A stretch of DNA of 27,373 bases from JBDHDH01 sp039591615 (GTDB taxonomy: Bacteria; Gemmatimonadota; Gemmatimonadetes; Gemmatimonadales; GWC2-71-9). The position numbers were made by a program, and so were the translations under genes. The stretch is taken from NCBI GenBank assembly GCA_039591615.1, contig JBDHDH010000044.1:1-27373 (forward strand), in the 5' to 3' direction. The notes below the pieces were generated by a model. It had not been told where the DNA came from, ran no database searches, and saw only the letters and a program-made list of their open reading frames with translations. Position 1 is the first letter of the stretch; each line of letters starts with the position of its first letter. This document shows, piece after piece, positions 16,663-24,124 of the stretch.

Positions 16663-18858
16663 CTACCTTGGAGCCCGGAAGAGCAGATCGAAACGGAGAT
16701 CCGATCCCGGATTCACGCCCTTGGAGAGATTGAAACGTATCGTTCCGTTGAGGACCGAAAGGCCCGCTCCCAACCCCACCAATGGATCGCTGGTGAACGT
16801 GTCCCCGACATCCACAAACGCTACCGGTGCGACAAACGCGTTCCTCGTGAGCGCCAGGTCCAACTGTCCCGACCAAAACTCTCGACCCACCCGTGTTCCA
16901 TAGGTGTAGCCACGGACGGTCTGCGGGCCACCTGCTCTCAGGAGGAGCTGGGTGATCTCATCACCTCGAGTGAGCCCACCACGAAGTGTCAGCGTGCCAG
17001 TCCGATTTGCGACGACAAAAGGCAGGCGAAGCGCCGTCGAGAGTCGGGCACTGACAGTGGCTTCACCAGCGAGCACTTCGGCGGCGTTTCGCCACTCAAC
17101 CGGGCCGAGCCGGAAGACGCGGGCCAGCCACCCTCGGAAGAAATCTCTATCGGTCACGGGCGGGTTGAAAGCGAAATCGCCGCTCCCCCAGAGATCTGCG
17201 ATGACGGATCCAGATTCCACTTGCGTACTGCGGTGCCGCTCAAAGAACGCGCCCATCTCGACGTCGCGGAGAATCCCATCGTTGCCCGTGTACGCGACGC
17301 CACCGCCCAGGGTCAAGTAGTAGTCCGCATCGTCGTGAGCGGTGAACAACGCGTTGAGTGAGTTGCCAATGCTGAGTCCGGCGGTCCACGGCTCGAACTC
17401 TTGGATCCGACGGAAGCCGCTAATCTCCAGCCAACCGCCCGGACCATCCCGCCGCCAAGTGAGAGAACCTGTGGGCCGAAGATCCGCGAACCCAAATCGG
17501 CCCGTGATCATCAGCGTCGTGAAGTTGGGACCGGGGCGCCACTGATATCCAAGTCCCAGGGAGGGTCCCTGAACCCGGTTGAACCGGAACAGATCTGAGA
17601 CTTGCTCCCACGCGATCAAGCCCCGTGGTCGGCCGATCCATTGCGACGGTAACTCCTCTTCGATCGTTGCGAGCGACACAATCGATTCGCGGAGGCGACG
17701 TTCTTCCTCGACATCGAGGGAGACGCGAAACTCGGTCTCCCACGCATAATCGATGAGCGAGTCGGCGGGCGGCACGCTGACCTCCCAGCGACCGTCGTCC
17801 CACACACCCACCTGGTAGTACCCTCGCTTCCATCGCTCTCCGCGGCTCTCGCCCTGTGTGTCGCCTCCCTTCACCTGGCGGTGGACGCGCGGCGCTTCCA
17901 CGGTGTCGTCTTCCACCAGCGGTACGTCGAAGGAGATCTGACGACCCGTATTGACCTCGTAGTCCTCGAAGGTCGTGACTGCGCGCACCGGTACGGTGGC
18001 ATTGACAATCCACGGAATCCGGAGGGTTTGCAGCAGGACCTGCCGCCTAGGCATCCAGAAGAGCTCATTCACCAACGCGTACTCGATCTCGGCGTCGGTG
18101 GTCAGGAAGCGGTTGGCCCACTTATTGGCGTTTCGAGCCTTTGCACTATCTTCGGGGGAGTTTCCCTGGGGTTCCTCCCACAAGTACTCACCGACGAAGA
18201 CGACCGTGAGGCGCACAACGTCCGCGGTCTCGCTGTCTAGCCATATTTCCCCGGCCACCATGGAAGGGCCGAGCCGCTCGGGCGTGACGCGCATTCTGAT
18301 CGCCCGCACGGTCCGTGTCTGGAGTCGCAGAGCCACCGAGTCGACGATGGCGTAGTGGTATTCTCGCTCGGAACGAGTAGCGAGAGGATGGAGCGCCGCT
18401 CGATCAGGCACGCCCATCAAGCGGATGCTGTCGCCGAGGGCCCGGGGGATGAACCAGGGTCGATCGAGGAGTGCTTCGTAGCTCAGCCCGTTCGCAAGCT
18501 GGCGGTCCACTTCCTCATCGAGGTCCCGTGTCAAACCCCGTACCATCCGCAACAATGGGATCGCCGTTCTGGCTCCCCGCACTTCTACCCTGAGATCGTT
18601 CGGCGATTGCCATGCTACTCTGGCGTCGGTTTCGTGCACGAAGAGGGATGTGAGCCTGGCGAATCGACTCCGTCCCGAAGCGGCCTCGATGCGGGTTCGG
18701 ACTCTGGCACGGTAGTCCTTGACGAGCGAATCCTGGCGAATGTGACGGACACGTGCCCGTGCAAAGAGCTCGGCCGTCGCACGGTCAGCAAAAGTGGAGG
18801 TGTCGGCCTGCTGCGAGAGAATGACGGCGAGTGCCGCGACTAGGGCGACCCCACCCAT
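16663..18858 (-). CDS. Outer-membrane protein with BamA/D15-like barrel
   Basis: The start at 18858 gives 731 residues beginning MGGVALVAALAVILSQQADT, a likely signal sequence. The N-terminal half has alternating strands and charged segments. The C-terminal half (from about residue 450) has barrel-type strands and ends with a surface-antigen D15/BamA-like pattern: RGGLTRGDEITQLLLRAGGPQTVRGYTYG, AFVDVGD and GLGAGLSVLNGTIRFNLSKG. It should sit in the outer membrane. No clear POTRA repeats are seen, so it is unlikely to be BamA itself; a DUF5686-type or ShlB-like relative is possible. It overlaps the upstream PAS-Fis gene by 19 bases. The frame stays open to 18957, but the extra part covers the regulator. 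Confidence 0.75.
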   Translation of the reverse strand: MGGVALVAALAVILSQQADTSTFADRATAELFARARVRHIRQDSLVKDYRARVRTRIEAASGRSRFARLTSLFVHETDARVAWQSPNDLRVEVRGARTAIPLLRMVRGLTRDLDEEVDRQLANGLSYEALLDRPWFIPRALGDSIRLMGVPDRAALHPLATRSEREYHYAIVDSVALRLQTRTVRAIRMRVTPERLGPSMVAGEIWLDSETADVVRLTVVFVGEYLWEEPQGNSPEDSAKARNANKWANRFLTTDAEIEYALVNELFWMPRRQVLLQTLRIPWIVNATVPVRAVTTFEDYEVNTGRQISFDVPLVEDDTVEAPRVHRQVKGGDTQGESRGERWKRGYYQVGVWDDGRWEVSVPPADSLIDYAWETEFRVSLDVEEERRLRESIVSLATIEEELPSQWIGRPRGLIAWEQVSDLFRFNRVQGPSLGLGYQWRPGPNFTTLMITGRFGFADLRPTGSLTWRRDGPGGWLEISGFRRIQEFEPWTAGLSIGNSLNALFTAHDDADYYLTLGGGVAYTGNDGILRDVEMGAFFERHRSTQVESGSVIADLWGSGDFAFNPPVTDRDFFRGWLARVFRLGPVEWRNAAEVLAGEATVSARLSTALRLPFVVANRTGTLTLRGGLTRGDEITQLLLRAGGPQTVRGYTYGTRVGREFWSGQLDLALTRNAFVAPVAFVDVGDTFTSDPLVGLGAGLSVLNGTIRFNLSKGVNPGSDLRFDLLFRAPR

Positions 18859-19280
18859 GAGCGCTGGCGCTCGCGGTTCAAGCCGTAGGCCTTGAGCCGC
18901 CGCCACAAGGTAGTCCGCGAGATGCCAAGTCGCTTCGCGCTGTCGGTCAGCTTCCACCCCGTCGCTTCGAGCGTTTCGAAGATGGCCTGACGCTCTCGCT
19001 CAGCCAGGGTACCGCTATTGATATCAGCTTCGGGCAGGTAGGCAGCTTCACCGAGCGTGGAGTCGCCGATTCTCAGGGGAGCGACCCGTGCCCCCTGACG
19101 CAACAGGAGAGCACGTAGCTCGCCCTCATTGCCGCCCGCTCGCGCTCCAAGCTGTTCGATGACAGAGCGGCCCGTCTGGTTCGCGTAGACCAGATGGCCG
19201 TTGGCGTCGAGCACCACCACGCCCTCGCCCAGGGCGTCGAGCACCGCTCGTACAAGAGGGGTGAAAGCGGAAGGCATCAC
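18840..19280 (-). CDS. Short PAS-Fis transcription regulator
   Basis: The 146-residue protein has a PAS-like N-terminus (LDALGEGVVVLDANGHLVYANQTGRSVIE, residues 15-42) and a C-terminal Fis-type helix-turn-helix (LAERERQAIFETLEATGWKL and AKRLGISRTTLWRRLKAYGL, residues 92-134). It resembles the ends of an NtrC-family activator without the AAA+ sigma-54 domain, so it should bind DNA but cannot open sigma-54 promoters by itself. The 19-base overlap with the outer-membrane gene implies they are transcribed together. The first two codons are both ATG; either may be used. It is divergent from tetR across a 185-bp spacer. Confidence 0.8.
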   Translation of the reverse strand: MMPSAFTPLVRAVLDALGEGVVVLDANGHLVYANQTGRSVIEQLGARAGGNEGELRALLLRQGARVAPLRIGDSTLGEAAYLPEADINSGTLAERERQAIFETLEATGWKLTDSAKRLGISRTTLWRRLKAYGLNRERQRSWVGSP

Positions 19281-19296
19281 GATACGTCGGCTCCCC

Positions 19297-19325
19297 TGTG
19301 GCGCGTTTTACTCGCATACGCCACA
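19297..19325. promoter_or_regulatory. Dyad in the PAS-Fis/tetR spacer
   Basis: TGTGGCG (19297-19303) and CGCCACA (19319-19325) are perfect inverted arms around a 15-bp centre. They lie 17 bases upstream of the PAS-Fis start, where an operator for that gene would act. The binding protein is unknown. Confidence 0.3.
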
Positions 19326-19374
19326 AGACCCCAAAATGTTTCATCCACGTCCGTGAGTCCGGAGGGCGAGGATC

Positions 19375-19392
19375 CCTGACTGGCCGGTCAGG
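19375..19392. promoter_or_regulatory. Palindromic operator candidate
   Basis: CCTGACTGGCCGGTCAGG is an 18-bp near-perfect palindrome (only one symmetric pair mismatched) in the middle of the divergent spacer. Its size suits a TetR-family dimer, and its position lets it act on both genes. Assignment to the adjacent TetR is inference. Confidence 0.4.
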
Positions 19393-19433
19393 AACGGCGA
19401 GAAAGTTTGGCGGCGTGTCCACATAGCAATATA

Positions 19434-19449
19434 TTGGCCGATTGGACAA
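19434..19449. promoter_or_regulatory. Second dyad next to tetR start
   Basis: TTGGCCGATTGGACAA has the symmetric form TTGnCCnATnGGnCAA and ends 16 bases before the tetR ATG. Placed there it could mediate autoregulation. It shares a GGCC core with the palindrome at 19375, so both may be sites for one protein. Confidence 0.35.
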
Positions 19450-19465
19450 CTAAACAGAGGTCGCC

Positions 19466-20044
19466 ATGGTCGAGAGGTCCAAAGCGTCGCGGGATGCCAT
19501 AGTCGAGGCAGCCTTGGGCGTCGTGCGGCAGAGAGGAGCGGTGGGGCTCACCATCGAGGGCGTTGCTCGTGAAGCTGGTTGTGCAAAGGGGCTTGTACAC
19601 TATCACTTGAAGACGAAACGTGCACTTCTTGAGGCCATAACGGGGCGAATCGCCGAGCAACGGATCGCGTCGTGGAACGAGGCGTTTCGGGCCCCCACCC
19701 CAACCGACGCCATCGCCAACACGTGGAGCATTCTGACCGAAGAGTCCAACAACGGGACCGTCCGGGCCTGGGTCTCGCTCCTTGGCTCAGGAGTGTTGGC
19801 TGAACGTACGGCCAGGGACATGCTGGCTCGCTTCACGCAGGCGCTCGGGGGTGCCGCGTCGCGCATGCTGGACGGGCTCGGATTGCAGCTCACAGTAGGG
19901 AGAGCGGAGCTGGGATGGCTCTTGGGATCGGTTGTGGAGGGAATGGGTTTCGAGATTCTGGCGGGTGGGGACCGTCCGGAGCTAGAGGAGGCATACGCCG
20001 CCGCTTGGTTGGGGATCCTCTCGCTAGCCCAGCCTCGGTCTTAG
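19466..20044 (+). CDS. TetR-family transcription regulator
   Basis: The 192-residue protein has the TetR N-terminal domain: ASRDAIVEAALGVVRQRGAVGLTIEGVAREAGCAKGLVHYHLKTKRALLEAI condenses to the usual helix 1 to helix 4 pattern, with the recognition helix around CAKGLVHYHLKTK (residues 40-52). The C-terminal ligand-binding part is not assignable to a known inducer. Two palindromes lie just upstream. Its stop codon TAG (20042-20044) overlaps the helicase stop on the other strand, so the two genes end on the same bases. Confidence 0.88.
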   Translation: MVERSKASRDAIVEAALGVVRQRGAVGLTIEGVAREAGCAKGLVHYHLKTKRALLEAITGRIAEQRIASWNEAFRAPTPTDAIANTWSILTEESNNGTVRAWVSLLGSGVLAERTARDMLARFTQALGGAASRMLDGLGLQLTVGRAELGWLLGSVVEGMGFEILAGGDRPELEEAYAAAWLGILSLAQPRS

Positions 20045-22590
20045 CGTCGTCTTCGGGTGCGACCCTTTCCGCCCCGGCGCGGCAGTGTGCCGAGCACCCG
20101 CGCCAACTCCTCCAGTGAGGCTGCTCGCGCCATCTCCCGCTTGCCCCGGTAGACACTGAAACGCAGAGCCCGATCGACGGCAGGCAAGTCGCGGCCGCGC
20201 AGTCGACGGGCCTGCCCCTCTCGCAGCCGGAGACGCACCACCCCTGCCCCGCCTTCCAGGTCGTAGAACAGCGGCACGCGATCGCCGAGGATCATCGCCG
20301 AGCTCGGCAGGGCGTCCAGCTCCGCAGCCACCGCCGGTGGGACGAAGTCGCCGACGTCGACCCGCACGGGAGTTTCAAGAAACGCATCCCAGCTCGTCAC
20401 GGATCGCAGCTGTGCGCGTATCAGGCGGCCCGGGTCGTCGGGGGCCGCCGACTCGAGGGCTCCCCCTGAGCGCCGCCAATACTCGTCCAGGCGGCTGATG
20501 GTGCGGGAAACGGCGCGTTGAGACGGGTGTGGGGTCACGCCGTTCAGAAGGCCCTCGGCCAGCGCGTCCCGGGCTTGCTCTGCGAGATCCGGTGGGAACC
20601 TCCCCCTGAGCGGTTGGCGCTGGCGATCGAGCACGAATCCGAAATACACGGTTTCCCGAGACATCACGAGCCCGGAGTGTCGTCTTCCGTCGCGGAACTC
20701 AATCCTGGGTTCCGACGTCATCGCGAAGCGCCGAATGAGTTTGAAAGGGATGTTGGTCCCTTCGATGGCGGCGCGAGGAACGCCGAACTTGTCGGCGAAA
20801 TACCGGATCGTGCCCGCAACCGCGCCGTGGGGATTGCACACCGAGGCATCGCTGACGCGTACGGGATCCCCCGTTGCGGTCTCGCCTTCGATTACGAGGT
20901 CGAACGGAAGGACACGAGCAACGAGAGTCCCGAACCTGTCCAGCACCGCGGCGGTGGCGCCGGGAAGCTCCGGTGGAAGCGGTAGCTCGAGCGTTCGATA
21001 TACAGACGCAACCCCAAGCGCAACATCTTCGATGGCTTTCACGAGGATGCCTCGCCTATCCGCCCACCGATCGATTTCCTCGACGAACAGATGACGCGGA
21101 AGCCCGTAGACTTCACCTAGATATCCGTAGGTCCTCACCGCTTCGGCGTAAGCATTGTACGCGGTGAGGTGATCGCTCCCACGCACAATCAGGCCGCGAA
21201 GGTCGCTCTCTTCTCGCGTCATGCGGTGGAGTGAGTCAACATTGGACATGACCGCCAAGTAGGGAACCAGATCGTCATCTCCATGTGCGAGCAGCTCACC
21301 CCAGGGTCGTTCCACCGGCATCGCCTCGACATCGCGCCCGTAGGGCGTGAGACGGTTGCCCTCGAGGATCCCACGTAGGGTGAGCTGACGCACCGCCTCC
21401 CCGTAGACTCGCCGATCGAGGGGAACGGGTAGCTCCAGGGCGGTGAGATCGATACCCAGCGCGCCCGCGGTCAGGGCCACCCGCTCGGAGTCTCCCGCCA
21501 ACTGAAATTCGGGTGGGCCCGGACGGAGCGACGGGAAGTCAATATCACGATCAGTAAGGATGTAGACCTCTCCATCCTCCACCCGACCGTGCACGCGACC
21601 GGCCATTTGAAGAATCTCATTGGGCCCGAGGTATTGCCGCGTTAACACGTTCCGACCCCGATCAATGATGTTGCCATACCGGGCATCGTAAATCACCACG
21701 GTGTCGAGGCCGTGAACGTTGAGTGCCGATTGCCCCGCCTGGGTCATCGTGAGGAGAAAGGGCTTTTGGGCGGTCCCGTCGAGGAACGGACGGATCACCC
21801 GAATTGGCTCCCCGCCGTGGTAAAACGCGGTGTGGAGCAGCGGCCACCTTTCTCCCACCACTTCTGCCAGCTGTTCGACTTCCGCCCGTGTGGGCAAGAA
21901 AACCGCCACTCCTCGATCCCCGTGAATGACTCGGCGAACAAACCGACTGTCGAGGAAAGCGAGCGGCCGTTGCACGCGCGTCGCCACGCGGGCAGCGAGC
22001 GATGGATCGAAGGCAGTCGATTCGAGGACCTCGGCGGACTCGAGATACCGTTCGTAGAACGAGGGATCGACGGTCGCCGAGAGCCATACGAAACGACATC
22101 CAATTCGCTTTCCGAGGGCGAGGCAGAGTTCGAGCTCGGCCGACGTCTGATGAATCTCGTCGACCACGATCGTATCGTGCGGATCGATCAGGTCGTCTTG
22201 GAACCACCGTCGCGCGATACCCGTGGTAACGATGACGACGTTCCAGATCGGTGTCTCAGGCGTCGCCTCCCGTTCCCGATTGACGACTCCGACGCGCAGC
22301 GGGGCCCGCAGGATCTCTTCAGCGATTGGACGAATGCCGAGGGTCTTTCCCGTGCCGGTCGCCGCCACGATCCCAAACCCCACACCACGCTGCGCCAGCG
22401 CGCGCATCTCCTCACCGTGTTCCCGCTCGAGCACGGTTTCGAGCTGAAGTCGGAAGGCAAGCTCGATAGTCTCACACGCGGCTCGTGTCGGGGCGATGAC
22501 AATGACTCTGCCGGTCGGAGGTTCGGCCCGACGAAATGCCTCCGGATCAGGCGGCAGGTAGTGGTCGCGTATCCGACGGTGCGGGGTCAT
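20041..22590 (-). CDS. DEAH-type superfamily 2 helicase, divergent
   Basis: The 849-residue protein carries SF2 helicase motifs: Walker A ATGTGKT (residues 77-83), motif II DEIH (144-147), motif III SAT (171-173) and motif VI QMAGRVHGR (328-336). The order and spacing resemble the HrpA/HrpB group of ATP-dependent RNA helicases, though motif II is DEIH and motif VI lacks the usual QRxGRxGR. A stretch of about 70 residues before Walker A and a long C-terminal region (about 500 residues) with no recognised domain set it apart. The C-terminus is strongly basic (RRGGKGRTRRRR), suggesting nucleic acid binding. It follows pfkA by 46 bases on the same strand. Substrate and role are unknown. Confidence 0.8.
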   Translation of the reverse strand: MTPHRRIRDHYLPPDPEAFRRAEPPTGRVIVIAPTRAACETIELAFRLQLETVLEREHGEEMRALAQRGVGFGIVAATGTGKTLGIRPIAEEILRAPLRVGVVNREREATPETPIWNVVIVTTGIARRWFQDDLIDPHDTIVVDEIHQTSAELELCLALGKRIGCRFVWLSATVDPSFYERYLESAEVLESTAFDPSLAARVATRVQRPLAFLDSRFVRRVIHGDRGVAVFLPTRAEVEQLAEVVGERWPLLHTAFYHGGEPIRVIRPFLDGTAQKPFLLTMTQAGQSALNVHGLDTVVIYDARYGNIIDRGRNVLTRQYLGPNEILQMAGRVHGRVEDGEVYILTDRDIDFPSLRPGPPEFQLAGDSERVALTAGALGIDLTALELPVPLDRRVYGEAVRQLTLRGILEGNRLTPYGRDVEAMPVERPWGELLAHGDDDLVPYLAVMSNVDSLHRMTREESDLRGLIVRGSDHLTAYNAYAEAVRTYGYLGEVYGLPRHLFVEEIDRWADRRGILVKAIEDVALGVASVYRTLELPLPPELPGATAAVLDRFGTLVARVLPFDLVIEGETATGDPVRVSDASVCNPHGAVAGTIRYFADKFGVPRAAIEGTNIPFKLIRRFAMTSEPRIEFRDGRRHSGLVMSRETVYFGFVLDRQRQPLRGRFPPDLAEQARDALAEGLLNGVTPHPSQRAVSRTISRLDEYWRRSGGALESAAPDDPGRLIRAQLRSVTSWDAFLETPVRVDVGDFVPPAVAAELDALPSSAMILGDRVPLFYDLEGGAGVVRLRLREGQARRLRGRDLPAVDRALRFSVYRGKREMARAASLEELARVLGTLPRRGGKGRTRRRR

Positions 22591-22636
22591 GAGGGAGGAG
22601 GGATGGGCAGCTCGCGGGTAAACTCGAACCGGGTGG

Positions 22637-23716
22637 TCAGTCTCCTAGGCAGACGCCCAAGTGACGCGCTGTGGTCACGATGTCCGACTCCAGAGACACG
22701 GTGCGAGGGCCCTCAAGCGCCTCTTCCAGGGAAACGAGTTTCACGTCGGGGGGATCGAATGAGACCATGGTCCCGAGATCGCCGTCCGCCACAGCGCGCA
22801 CCGAAGCTGCACCGAAGCGCAGCGCCAGGAGGCGATCGAACGTCGTGGGAAAACCGCCGCGCTGCAGATGCCCGAGCGTGAGCGAGCGAGTCTCCTTCCC
22901 CGTGTGCTGCGAAATCAACGATGCCACGCGCTCTCCGATGCCACCGAGCCGCTCGACCCCACCAGGCGGAGCCGTGGCCTTCACCGATTGTTCTCCCTCT
23001 CGAGGGAAGGCACCCTCAGCCACGACCACGATGGAGAAATGGCGCCCAGCGGCCTCTCGTTCTCGGATCTTGCCGTAGACACTCTCGACATCGAATGGGA
23101 TCTCCGGAATGAGAATTACGTCCGCCGTCCCGGATAGCCCGGACGCCAGCGCGATCCACCCGGCATTCCGGCCCATGACCTCTACGACCAACACGCGTTC
23201 GTGACTCTCGGCCGACGGGTGGACTTTGTCGATCGCCTCGGTGGCGGTCTGTACCGCCGTATCGAAACCGAAACTCTGTACCGTCCCTCGCACATCATTG
23301 TCAATCGTCTTCGGCACCCCGACGATGGGAAGGCCTTGCTCCCACAGTCGGTGCGCAATCGCGAGGGTACCGTCGCCACCGACCGCGATCAGCGCGTCCA
23401 ATTCGAGCTTCCGGAACGACGCGATGAGCTCATCCGAGCGGTCGGTCTCTGCCCATGTCCCGTCGGTCTGCAGCATAGGCCATCGGAACGGATTGCCTCG
23501 GTTGGTAGTCCCGAGGATGGTGCCCCCGAGGTGCGTGATGCCTCGCACCGTGTCACGGTCCAGAGGCACCACTCGAGCGTCGCCGAGGAGCCCGCCGAAT
23601 CCTCTTCGAATCCCGAGGGCCGTCCAGCCGCGGTTCAGGGCACACAGCGCGGCCGACCGAATGACGGCGTTCAAGCCTGGAGCATCACCTCCACCTGTTG
23701 AGATCGCGATACGCAT
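22637..23716 (-). CDS. pfkA: 6-phosphofructokinase
   Basis: The 359-residue protein phosphorylates fructose 6-phosphate, the committed step of glycolysis. Signatures are STGGGDAPGLNAVIR (residues 6-20), the phosphoryl-donor loop GGDGT (113-117), the catalytic PKTIDND (135-141) and MGRNAGW (181-187). Gly in the fourth position of GGDGT favours ATP as donor, whereas the Lys in PKTIDND is commoner in pyrophosphate-dependent enzymes; the pair is seen in a mixed group usually regarded as ATP-using. The start has an AGGA about 10 bases upstream. The selW-like gene ends 32 bases upstream on the same strand and the helicase follows, so the three may form one transcript. Confidence 0.92.
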   Translation of the reverse strand: MRIAISTGGGDAPGLNAVIRSAALCALNRGWTALGIRRGFGGLLGDARVVPLDRDTVRGITHLGGTILGTTNRGNPFRWPMLQTDGTWAETDRSDELIASFRKLELDALIAVGGDGTLAIAHRLWEQGLPIVGVPKTIDNDVRGTVQSFGFDTAVQTATEAIDKVHPSAESHERVLVVEVMGRNAGWIALASGLSGTADVILIPEIPFDVESVYGKIREREAAGRHFSIVVVAEGAFPREGEQSVKATAPPGGVERLGGIGERVASLISQHTGKETRSLTLGHLQRGGFPTTFDRLLALRFGAASVRAVADGDLGTMVSFDPPDVKLVSLEEALEGPRTVSLESDIVTTARHLGVCLGD

Positions 23717-23748
23717 GTGACGACCGTCCTGACGCTGAGCCTCTCAGG

Positions 23749-23979
23749 TTATTGCCTCGTCTCATCCATGAGGGCCACCACTTCGCCGGGCTCGGGGTGA
23801 CGACCAAGCTCCTTTTTCGAGAAAACGAGCTGCCCGTCTACCGAGACTTCGAACAGCCCACCCGACGCTTCGACGAGCCGGACATCGGCGTTCGGAAACC
23901 GCGCTCGAATCTCGGCCGCCAGACTGGTGGCCCGCGGTTCATAGTTTCAGACGACGCAATACTGAATCGTAACTCGCAC
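23749..23979 (-). CDS. SelW-like (Rdx family) selenoprotein, UGA read as Sec
   Basis: Reading from GTG at 23979 gives MRVTIQYCVV, then an in-frame TGA (23949-23947), then NYEPRATSLAAEIRARF, a middle part (ADVRLVEASGGLFEVSVDG) and FSKKELGRHPEPGEVVAL, ending at TAA (23751-23749): 76 codons. This is the full Rdx (SelT/SelW/SelH) pattern, in which YCxxCxYxPRA is the thioredoxin-like redox motif; the TGA falls exactly on the second cysteine position, giving CVVU. GGAG lies 8 bases before the GTG. A hairpin follows the TGA at SECIS distance (separate entry). The family reduces or senses thiols; its partner is unknown. Alternatives are a sequencing error in one base or a pseudogene, but no other lesion is present. 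Because of the TGA the gene has no long uninterrupted frame. Confidence 0.8.
23914..23932 (-). promoter_or_regulatory. Candidate bacterial SECIS hairpin
   Basis: On the minus strand GGCCACCA-GUC-UGGCGGCC forms an 8-position stem with one A-C mismatch and a GUC loop. The loop begins 22 nt after the TGA and its first base is G; as I recall, bacterial SECIS elements have a loop 16-37 nt from the UGA with a G in the first two loop positions. The AGUCUG apex also resembles the GGUCUG apex of E. coli fdhF. It lies within the coding frame, as expected for bacteria. Confidence 0.6.
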
Positions 23980-24124
23980 CTGGCTAACTCCGTCGGTTCG
24001 ACCACCGTAAACTAATGCCGTCGGGACCACGCAACCTCAGGTCATCCCTGGGGGCCCCTGCTTGCCTATTCTCGGTCGGATCACGAGATTCGCCACACTC
24101 CGTCAATAACGCCACCACACTACG

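Noticed and set aside
21712..22881. Long plus-strand open frame of 389 codons opposite the helicase and pfkA
   Set aside because: It spans the ends of two well-supported minus-strand genes and has arginine- and proline-rich, family-free sequence typical of antisense frames.
23698..24015. Plus-strand open frame of 105 codons over the selW-like gene
   Set aside because: Its sequence has no family features, whereas the opposite strand carries a complete Rdx pattern; the open frame is the antisense shadow.
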